From Thermoplasmata archaeon (GTDB lineage Archaea; Thermoplasmatota; Thermoplasmata; Lutacidiplasmatales; UBA184), in assembly GCA_030038885.1 (NCBI GenBank), contig JASHQY010000002.1, positions 1 through 18,754 of the forward strand: a stretch of DNA of 18,754 nucleotides. Direction: 5' to 3'. This document shows, in pieces, positions 13,657 to 18,754 of the stretch (the first letter of the stretch is position 1; every line of letters starts with the position of its first letter). The notes beneath the pieces are model-generated. The model was given only the letters and a program-made list of their open reading frames with translations. It ran no database searches and was not told where the DNA came from. The translations under genes and the position numbers were made by a program.

Positions 13657-14655
13657 GTGAGTCCGGGGGACGACGAGGGCATCGGCCTGCTGTCCGGCGC
13701 GCCGCCGGCGGTCGCCGAGAAGAAGGAGACGCCTGTCGCCCCCGCGGCGACCCCGGCCGCGGTCGCGGCGCCCGCGCCCCCCGCCCCACCGAAGCCGCAG
13801 GTCTCTGCGGTCCTGACCCTGAAGGCGGTCGAGGAGGGTCCCCGCGAGGTCACCGCCGGCACGGTCACGACCCTGTCCGCGGTGCTCTCGAGCAAGGCGG
13901 CGGAGCCGATCACGGTCCCGGTCGGGATCGAGGTCGCCTACACCTCCACGTACCCCGGCGAGGGGGCGGAGTGGCCGGTGCGCTGGACCCCGCCCGGCAA
14001 GCGGGCGTCGGCCGAGCTGTTCGCGCGGAAGATCGCGCACCCGATCTCGATCGCCCCCGGCGCCGGCGTGCCGCTCTCGTTCGAGATCACCGCGCCGGTC
14101 GGCGTGCGCTACGGGGACCGCGTCGAGGTCCGGCTCTCGGTCTCCGACCCCGACGGGAGCCCCGCGCTCCGCCTGACCCTCGCGTCGGTCGCACGGCAGG
14201 CCGTGCTCGCGATCAAGACGTCGCGCGGCTACGAACGCGAGGTCGCCGACACGCTGCTCGCGCGCGCCGACGAGAAGGCGGACGTCGTCTTCGCGCTCCT
14301 GGTCCCGTCGGCCCTGCGGGGCTACGTCTTCGCGGAGGGGATGAGCTTCGAGGGGGTCCGCGAGATGCTCAAGGGGATCCGCAAGGCCCGCGGCCTCGTC
14401 GAGGGCGAGACGACCCTCAAGGAGGTCGAGCCGCTGCTCGTCCCGAAGATCACGGTCGAAGGGTTCGTCGAGGGCGCCATCGTCGAGCTTATCTCGGGTC
14501 CGTTCAAGGGCGAGAAGGCCCGCGTGAAGAAGATCGACCAGGCGAAGGAGGAGATCACGGTGGAGCTCATCGAAGCGGTCGTGCCGATCCCGGTCACGGT
14601 CCGCGGCGACCACGTCCGCATGCTCGAGCGGGGAGGCGGGAAGAGTGGCGGATGA
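13657..14655 (+). CDS. spt5: Transcription elongation factor Spt5 (NusG family) with large N-terminal beta-sandwich-like extension
   Basis: Spt5 binds the RNA polymerase clamp, raises processivity and couples to ribosomes. The last 150 residues form a normal archaeal Spt5: the NGN domain (about 182-264, VLAIKTSRGYEREVADTLL, then VFALLVPSALRGYVFAEG) and a KOW domain (about 268-324, GFVEGAIVELISGPFKGEKARV). The remaining 181 residues are extra. They consist of an acidic start, an Ala/Pro-rich linker (about 14-48) and a strand-rich region (about 49-180) with features of Ig-like NEW3/CARDB folds (WPVRWTPPGKRA, SIAPGAGVPLSFEITAPVGV, RYGDRVEVRLSVSD). The frame is open throughout with the usual GC-rich third positions, so this is a genuine fused reading frame. 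The GTG start has a good ribosome binding site. The 3' end overlaps rpl11 by 11 bp. An internal GTG at 14203 would yield the canonical short form. Confidence 0.92.
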   Translation: MSPGDDEGIGLLSGAPPAVAEKKETPVAPAATPAAVAAPAPPAPPKPQVSAVLTLKAVEEGPREVTAGTVTTLSAVLSSKAAEPITVPVGIEVAYTSTYPGEGAEWPVRWTPPGKRASAELFARKIAHPISIAPGAGVPLSFEITAPVGVRYGDRVEVRLSVSDPDGSPALRLTLASVARQAVLAIKTSRGYEREVADTLLARADEKADVVFALLVPSALRGYVFAEGMSFEGVREMLKGIRKARGLVEGETTLKEVEPLLVPKITVEGFVEGAIVELISGPFKGEKARVKKIDQAKEEITVELIEAVVPIPVTVRGDHVRMLERGGGKSGG

Positions 14656-15112
14656 GGTCAGCGTCCTCGTCGAGGGCGGCAAGGCCTCCGCCGGTCCCCC
14701 GCTCGGCCCCGCGCTCGGGCCGCTCGGGGTGAACGTCGGTCAGGTCGTCGCGCAGATCAACGAGCAGACCAAGCAGTTCGCCGGGATGCGCGTCCCGGTC
14801 GTCGTGAAGGTCAACCCCGCGACCCGGGCGTTCTCGCTGGTCGTCGGCCGGCCCCCGGTCGCGGCGCTGCTCCTCAAGGAGGCCGGCAAGGAGAAGGGCT
14901 CGGGCAAGGCGAAGGGCGAGGTCATCGGCGACGTCCCGCTCGCCGCGATCCAGCGGATCGCCGAAGCGAAGGGCGACGATATGTTCGGCCGGACGATCGA
15001 GGAGAAGGTCAACCAGGTCCTGGGGACGTGCGTCTCGCTGGGCCTCACGGTCGACGGCGCGGACCCCCGCGCGGTCGTGAAGGCCCGCGTCGCGGGCCGG
15101 GGCGCCCGATGA
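14645..15112 (+). CDS. rpl11: Large ribosomal subunit protein L11 (uL11)
   Basis: A 155-residue ribosomal protein that binds the GTPase-associated region of 23S rRNA and the stalk base. The N-terminal signature EGGKASAGPPLGPALGPLGVNV is followed by VAQINEQTKQFAGMRVPVVVKV and the RNA-binding C-terminal domain (about 65-145). The GTG start at 14645 lies inside the end of spt5 (11-bp overlap) and is preceded by GGGGAGGCGGG (14631-14641). This is the standard archaeal neighbour of Spt5. At the 3' end the TGA overlaps the ATG of the next gene (ATGA), implying translational coupling. A short basic Ala/Gly/Arg tail closes the protein. Confidence 0.96.
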   Translation: MADEVSVLVEGGKASAGPPLGPALGPLGVNVGQVVAQINEQTKQFAGMRVPVVVKVNPATRAFSLVVGRPPVAALLLKEAGKEKGSGKAKGEVIGDVPLAAIQRIAEAKGDDMFGRTIEEKVNQVLGTCVSLGLTVDGADPRAVVKARVAGRGAR

Positions 15113-15402
15113 TCGGCCCCGGCGGCCCTCCCCCCGACCTCGCGAACGCCGAGATCGTCGACTACGAGACGGTCGGGGGCGACGGGAAGGTCCGCCTGAA
15201 GCTCAAGGACGGCTCGGTCGTCGAGATCCGGCTCGAGATCATGAACATCCTGCGCGCCGGGAACGATCCGAACACCGGGCTGCCGGCCTACGTCGTCCAG
15301 TCGGCGCCGCTCGTGCGGCTCGTCGAGTGCCCGAAGGAGCTCCGCAAGGCGCCGCTGCGCCCGTCCGCGAAGGATGCGAAGGCCGCGACCGGCTTCGGCT
15401 AG
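15109..15402 (+). CDS. 97-residue protein coupled to rpl11, function unknown
   Basis: The ATG at 15109 overlaps the rpl11 stop as ATGA, so translation is probably coupled. The same frame is open further upstream inside rpl11, but that part is Arg/Gly/Pro-rich shadow sequence. The protein opens with MIGPGGPPPDLANAEIVDYE, then strand-rich KVRLKLKDGSVVEIRLEIMNILR. A conserved-looking motif NDPNTGLPAYVVQSAP and VRLVECPKELRK follow, and it ends in a basic/Ala tail. I do not recognise the family. Its size, strand content and place in a ribosomal/transcription operon suggest a small soluble protein linked to translation or transcription, but that is inference from context. It takes the place where L1 often stands. 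Confidence 0.8.
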   Translation: MIGPGGPPPDLANAEIVDYETVGGDGKVRLKLKDGSVVEIRLEIMNILRAGNDPNTGLPAYVVQSAPLVRLVECPKELRKAPLRPSAKDAKAATGFG

Positions 15403-15451
15403 GGGGACCCCCCTCCGCCGGCGATCTCCTGCGGGTGCGCTCGAGGGGCGG

Positions 15452-16924
15452 ATGGCGCGTCGGACGGGCGACCCGGCCGCGTTCCTCGGGCGGTGGATGC
15501 GCCGGTCGCGGACCCCGGGGGCGGTCGTCGGGATCGTCGAGCGGGGGCATCGGGCGGCCCTGCGCGGGTACGGCTACCGGGACCGCGCCGCGAAGCTGCC
15601 CGCGACCCCGCGCACGGTCTTCGGCCTCGCGTCGGTCACGAAGTCGTTCACCGCGATGGCGATCCTCCGCCTCGCCGAGGAGAGGAAGCTCTCGGTCCGC
15701 GACCCGATCGTCCGTCACCTGCCCGAGTTCGGGACCCCGGATCCGCGCGCGTCGCGCCGCATCACGATCCACCACTTCCTGACGCACACCTCGGGGATCC
15801 CGCCGCTCCCGTCGATCTACTACACCGGCATCCGCAGCTTCGGGGGAAATCCGCCGTACGACCGGAAGGTCGCCCGGCGCGTGGGGGTCGATCCCGACCA
15901 CGCCCCGATCGACACGTACGACGAGATGCTCCGGTTCCTGCGGACGACCCGGTACCGCCTGCTCGGTCCGCCGGGCCTTCACTTCAGCTACTCGAACGAG
16001 GGCTTCGGTCTCCTGGGGGCGGTGATCGAGCGGGTCACCGGGACGACCCACGAGCGGTTCCTCGACGAGGCGATCCTGCGGCCGGCGGGCATGCGCTCGA
16101 CGACGTTCGACCCCGGGATCCTGTTCCGGTTCCCCGAGGTCACGACGCTCTACTCCCCGCCGCGTACCGGCGGCCGCGGGGGGTTCGTGCCGTCGCAGAT
16201 CTGGTGGGAGGACACCTGCCTGCGGGCGTGCGGCGGTCTCCGGTCGAACGTCGAGGACCTGAGCCGCTACCTCGAGATCTTCCTCCACGGCGGCCGGGTC
16301 GACGGCGAGCGGGTCCTCAGCGAGCGGTCGGTCGCGACGATGACGAGCCCGTACGCGCGGGTCGATCCCGGGGTGTTCTACGGCTACGGGGTCGAGGTCC
16401 GGCCCGACTACCACGGCACGCCGCTCGTGTTCCACAGCGGGGGGCTTCCCGGCGTCTCCTCGTTCTTCGCGGTCGCCCCGGCCCGCGGTCTCGGCGGGGT
16501 CGTCCTCTCGAACGCCGAGGGCGTCAGCGCCGCTCGGCCGCTGATGGCCGAACTGAACGCGCGGCTCGGGCTCCCGCTCGCGACCGAGCTGTTCGATGTG
16601 CCGCGGCCCGCGCCGGCCGAGCGTCCGCTCGCGGAGTACGACGGCTGGTTCTGCTCGGGCGAGGGGATCTGGGTCCGCTCGACCGCCCACCGGGACCACC
16701 TGCGGTTCGACTTCCGAGGGATCGAGCTGACGCTTCGCGGGCTCCGCCTTCGGCCCGCCGGCGCCGACCGGTTCGTGACGCGGATCGCCGGGGGTCGCGG
16801 CCAGGTGCGCTTCGAGCGCGACGCGCGGGGGCGGGTCGCGGCCCTCTTCCTCGGCCACCGGCTCCTGCGGCGGCGCCGCGCCTCGGAGCTCCCCCGGGCC
16901 CGGCGCGGTCAGCTCGTGTGGTAG
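15452..16924 (+). CDS. Serine beta-lactamase/CubicO-family hydrolase, no signal peptide
   Basis: A 490-residue protein of the penicillin-binding-like serine hydrolase family (class C beta-lactamase fold), whose archaeal members include peptidases such as Pab87 as well as esterase-like proteins. All three active-site motifs are present: SVTK (S61-K64), Tyr180-Ser-Asn182 and His328-Ser-Gly330 in HSGGLPG. The domain runs from about 10 to 385. The last 90-100 residues are a strand-rich C-terminal domain (EYDGWFCSGEGIWVRSTA, LRFDFRGIELTLRGLRLRP), comparable to the lipocalin-like domain of such peptidases. There is no N-terminal signal or membrane anchor, so it should act in the cytoplasm. The ATG at 15452 has GAGGGGCGG directly upstream. 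It starts 49 bp after the preceding gene, and I saw no TATA box, so it may be read from the rpl11 transcript. Confidence 0.9.
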   Translation: MARRTGDPAAFLGRWMRRSRTPGAVVGIVERGHRAALRGYGYRDRAAKLPATPRTVFGLASVTKSFTAMAILRLAEERKLSVRDPIVRHLPEFGTPDPRASRRITIHHFLTHTSGIPPLPSIYYTGIRSFGGNPPYDRKVARRVGVDPDHAPIDTYDEMLRFLRTTRYRLLGPPGLHFSYSNEGFGLLGAVIERVTGTTHERFLDEAILRPAGMRSTTFDPGILFRFPEVTTLYSPPRTGGRGGFVPSQIWWEDTCLRACGGLRSNVEDLSRYLEIFLHGGRVDGERVLSERSVATMTSPYARVDPGVFYGYGVEVRPDYHGTPLVFHSGGLPGVSSFFAVAPARGLGGVVLSNAEGVSAARPLMAELNARLGLPLATELFDVPRPAPAERPLAEYDGWFCSGEGIWVRSTAHRDHLRFDFRGIELTLRGLRLRPAGADRFVTRIAGGRGQVRFERDARGRVAALFLGHRLLRRRRASELPRARRGQLVW

Positions 16925-16947
16925 GCTAGCACGCCTCGACCGCAACG

Positions 16948-16955
16948 CCTATACC
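16948..16955 (+). promoter_or_regulatory. TATA box of the 105-residue membrane protein gene
   Basis: CCTATACC is the only AT-rich element in the 52-bp spacer and ends 22 nt before the GTG at 16977. No ribosome binding site is visible, so transcription and translation probably begin together on a leaderless GTG mRNA. Confidence 0.5.
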
Positions 16956-16976
16956 CCTCACCCAGGTCGGCCGATC

Positions 16977-17294
16977 GTGGTCGACGTCCAGGAGACGCCG
17001 GCGGTCCCGCCGACCGACTACGGCGGCGACGAGCGCGTGGGGTGCTTCCTCGCGGGGGCGATCCTGATCTTCCTCGGATGGGGGTTGGGCGTGATCGTCA
17101 ACGTCGCGTTGCACGTCTGGGCTCCGGCCGGCGGGTTCACGGTCGCGAGCCTCTGGTTCGGAACCACGATCGGGACGTACGCCTGGGCCGCGATCGGCTT
17201 CGGGATCGTGACCGGCGCGGTCGGCGTCGGGCTCCTCGGGGTCGGACGGGCCACCCCGCGGGGACGGCTCGTCCTGCCCGGGGTCGACTACTGA
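16977..17294 (+). CDS. Small two-TM membrane protein, function unknown
   Basis: A 105-residue protein with a soluble N-terminal stretch (1-22), a hydrophobic helix at about 24-48 (FLAGAILIFLGWGLGVIVNVAL), a short loop with aromatic residues, a second helix at about 64-90 (IGTYAWAAIGFGIVTGAVGV) and a short tail ending PGVDY. I do not recognise the family, and no catalytic residues stand out. The GTG start lies 22 nt after a TATA-like CCTATACC with no ribosome binding site. Its last 7 bases overlap the convergent zinc-binding protein gene. Confidence 0.7.
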   Translation: MVDVQETPAVPPTDYGGDERVGCFLAGAILIFLGWGLGVIVNVALHVWAPAGGFTVASLWFGTTIGTYAWAAIGFGIVTGAVGVGLLGVGRATPRGRLVLPGVDY

Positions 17295-17506
17295 GTCCGG
17301 CCGACCGGGTGGCGCGGGCGGCCGGCGAGGCGCCGCGACGGCGGCGTGCGGGCCGAGACCGGGCTCTTCGCGTTCTTCAGCGACGCGGCGCAGTCCGAGC
17401 AGACGCGCTCGTCCGCGTCGAGGTCGTTGCGGCAGAACGTCCGCCCGCACACGGTGCACCCGAGCGACGCGGGAAGTCCGCAGCGCGCGCACTGCCCTAC
17501 GAGCAC
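17288..17506 (-). CDS. Small zinc-binding protein with seven cysteines
   Basis: A 72-residue protein whose N-terminal half is a compact cysteine cluster: C6-x2-C9, C17-x2-C20, C25, C36-x2-C39 (CARCGLPASLGCTVCGRTFC, then VCSDCA). The pattern suggests one or two zinc sites of the treble-clef or B-box-like kind. The C-terminal 30 residues are basic and disordered (Lys/Arg/Pro/Ser). Such proteins often bind nucleic acid or other proteins, but nothing here is decisive. The GTG at 17506 has a strong ribosome binding site, GGGAGGGGA, 8 nt upstream, which fixes the start. It lies 27 bp after the HAD phosphatase gene on the same strand and may be cotranscribed. Confidence 0.75.
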   Translation of the reverse strand: MLVGQCARCGLPASLGCTVCGRTFCRNDLDADERVCSDCAASLKNAKSPVSARTPPSRRLAGRPRHPVGRTQ

Positions 17507-17533
17507 GGTACGGTCCCCTCCCGGAAAGGAACG

Positions 17534-18295
17534 TCAGTGTGCCAATAGGCCGCTGGCCTTAAGCCCTTCGACAAAGCCCTCGGCGAACGACGCCCGGGAG
17601 ACGTAGCGGGCCGCCCGTCGGGCGCGCGGGCTCGCGGACGCGAAGCTCACTCCGAACCCCGACGCCCGCAGCATCCCGACGTCGTTGTCGCCGTCGCCGA
17701 GCACGACGCAGTCGGACGGCGCGAGGCCGATCCCGTCGAGCGCGCGGCGCAGCGCGGGCAGCTTCCCGGTCCCCCGCGCCATGAGGTGGGTCGCGAAGCC
17801 GGTCGGGATCACCTGGACCCGGATCCCCCGGCCGGCGAGGACCGCGCGGATCCGACCGATCGGGACCGTCGGCTCGAGCGCGACCTCGGTCGCCCGCCAC
17901 CGGTCCGTGAAGAGGCGGCGCACCGGCACGCCGGCGTCCTTGAGCGCGCGGTAGGCCCCGAGCGCGACCCGCCGGTCCGCGAGCCGTTCCACGCGGTCCT
18001 CGCCCCCGACCCGACGGTAGACGAGGCCGCCGTTCTCCGCGACGATCGGCCCCGAGAGGCCGAGCGCGCGGTGCATCCCGAGCGCGATCGGCAGCACGTT
18101 GCCGGTCGCGAGGACGACCGGGACCCCCCGGCGCTCGAGCGCCCGCACGGCCTCGACCGCCCGGGGGTCGAGGCGCCGGTCCGGCCGGGTGAGCGTCCCG
18201 TCGACGTCGGTGACGACCGCCCGGAACGGGGCGTCCGAGCGCACGGGGGTCGTCAGCGGACCGACGCGGGGCATGGAATCCTCGGCCCGGATCAC
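17534..18295 (-). CDS. HAD-superfamily phosphatase, archaeal phosphoglycolate phosphatase type
   Basis: A 253-residue class IIB HAD hydrolase resembling the archaeal phosphoglycolate phosphatases related to the Thermoplasma enzyme TA0175. Motif I is DVDGTLT (nucleophile Asp30, acid/base Asp32), motif II ATGN (63-66), the cap-region PIVAENGGLVYR follows, motif III is Lys178 in GTGKLPAL, and motif IV is GDGDND (200-205). The likely job is removal of phosphate from 2-phosphoglycolate or a similar small phosphomonoester; sugar phosphates cannot be excluded. The GTG at 18295 overlaps the gatE stop (GTGA), indicating coupling. An in-frame ATG at 18274, preceded by GAGG, is an alternative. With either start the 20-27 residues before motif I are longer than the 5-10 usual in the family. 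Confidence 0.85.
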   Translation of the reverse strand: MIRAEDSMPRVGPLTTPVRSDAPFRAVVTDVDGTLTRPDRRLDPRAVEAVRALERRGVPVVLATGNVLPIALGMHRALGLSGPIVAENGGLVYRRVGGEDRVERLADRRVALGAYRALKDAGVPVRRLFTDRWRATEVALEPTVPIGRIRAVLAGRGIRVQVIPTGFATHLMARGTGKLPALRRALDGIGLAPSDCVVLGDGDNDVGMLRASGFGVSFASASPRARRAARYVSRASFAEGFVEGLKASGLLAH

Positions 18296-18754
18296 GGCGC
18301 CGGGTCGGAGCGCCGCCGAGCGATCGCCCGGCGCAGCGACGCCGCGACCTCCTGGCCGTCCCGCCGCCCCCGCACCTCGCGCATGACGTCCCCCATCAGC
18401 GGGGAGAACGCCGCGTCGCCACGGTCGCGCACGAGCGCTCCGTTCTCGGCGACGATCCGCTCGACGAGGGCGTCGAGCTCGCCGGGGGTGAACCCGGAGA
18501 GGCCGGCCCGGGCGATCGCCGCGTCGACGGTCGTCGCACCGCGCGCGAGCTCGGCGAGGACCGTCGGGATCCCCTCCTTCGCGAACGCACCCGACTCCTG
18601 GGCCGAGAGGAGCGCGTCGAGGGTCGCACGGGGGAACTCGCGGGCCTCCTCCCCCTCGGCCCGCGGCACCGCCGGAAGGTCCTGGACGAGGAGGCGCGCC
18701 ACGAGCGCCGGGCCGTGTCCCCGACGGACGAGGTCCTCGAATGCCTCGGAGTGG
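18292..18754 (-). CDS. gatE: Glu-tRNA(Gln) amidotransferase subunit E (or B), C-terminal part; 5' end outside the window
   Basis: The archaeal GatDE complex converts Glu-tRNA(Gln) to Gln-tRNA(Gln). The visible 153 residues start HSEAFEDLVRRGHGPALVAR and contain the tail of the catalytic subunit and its helical GatB/YqeY domain: ALLSAQESGAFAKEGIPTVL, LDALVERIVAENGALVRDRG, and the family hallmark PLMGDVMREVRGRRDGQEV. That domain contacts the tRNA elbow. GatB has the same domain; the text just before it fits GatE better, but the catalytic core needed to settle this is beyond the right edge. The TGA overlaps the GTG of the downstream phosphatase gene. Confidence 0.8.
   Translation of the reverse strand, partial: HSEAFEDLVRRGHGPALVARLLVQDLPAVPRAEGEEAREFPRATLDALLSAQESGAFAKEGIPTVLAELARGATTVDAAIARAGLSGFTPGELDALVERIVAENGALVRDRGDAAFSPLMGDVMREVRGRRDGQEVAASLRRAIARRRSDPAP

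Noticed and set aside
15239..16945. Minus-strand open frame of 568 codons opposite the beta-lactamase-fold gene.
   Set aside because: No recognisable motif, Arg/Glu/Pro-rich shadow; the plus strand has a complete SxxK/YxN/HxG hydrolase.
18274..18276. ATG at the beginning of MPRVGPLTT as the phosphatase start.
   Set aside because: Plausible, with GAGG upstream, but the GTG overlapping the gatE stop gives the typical coupled junction; reported as an alternative.
1..18754. tRNA, rRNA, CRISPR array, insertion sequence, integrase or phage genes.
   Set aside because: Nothing in the short spacers resembles a cloverleaf or direct-repeat array, and no coding sequence matches a mobile-element family.

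Overview
The window is archaeal chromosomal DNA of very high G+C with strong G/C preference at third codon positions. Several genes support an archaeal origin: an Orc1/Cdc6-like protein, Hel308 helicase, MptE-type pterin pyrophosphokinase, a GatE-like amidotransferase subunit, SecE/Sec61-gamma, Spt5, archaeal FtsZ and L11. Promoters are short AT-rich boxes (CTTAAG, TTTAAA, TTTATAAT, CTATAGG) standing out in GC-rich DNA. Many lie about 22-30 nt before the start codon, as expected for leaderless transcripts. A high-GC member of the Thermoplasmatota would fit, but this is an inference; no 16S or other decisive marker is present.

Layout. Positions 1-1679 (minus) hold an RqcH/NFACT gene cut by the left edge. 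It diverges from an acyl-CoA dehydrogenase (1747-2883), which is followed by Hel308 (2905-5208). Hel308 converges on, and overlaps by 137 bp, a degenerate Orc1/Cdc6-family gene (5072-6277, minus). A short AT-rich intergenic island separates that gene from an MscS-family channel (6370-7305), a compact isocitrate dehydrogenase (7363-8469) and a small membrane protein (8545-9111). A basic-tailed small protein (9124-9492, minus) diverges from a polytopic GT-C-like membrane protein (9623-11467), which overlaps the tail of mptE (11431-12174, minus).

From 12246 runs an information-processing and division cluster: ftsZ, secE, spt5, rpl11 and a 97-codon unknown gene, tightly packed with overlapping junctions at the end. 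The L1, L10 and L12 genes that often follow L11 in archaea are absent. A serine beta-lactamase/CubicO-type hydrolase (15452-16924) and a small two-TM protein (16977-17294) come next. The right end is a minus-strand group: the 3' part of gatE, a HAD phosphatase of the archaeal phosphoglycolate phosphatase type, and a seven-cysteine zinc-binding protein.

Most of the window is housekeeping. The most unusual points are: an Spt5 carrying an extra N-terminal region of about 180 residues that looks like a beta-sandwich domain behind an Ala/Pro linker; an Orc1/Cdc6 homologue that has lost its Walker A lysine; a perfect 16-bp palindrome at the predicted start site of the isocitrate dehydrogenase transcript; palindromic TATA boxes that may serve divergent genes; and a TATA-like box with two hairpins buried in the 3' end of ftsZ. 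I saw no tRNA, rRNA, CRISPR array, insertion sequence or integrase, and no gene-free stretch longer than 300 bases.
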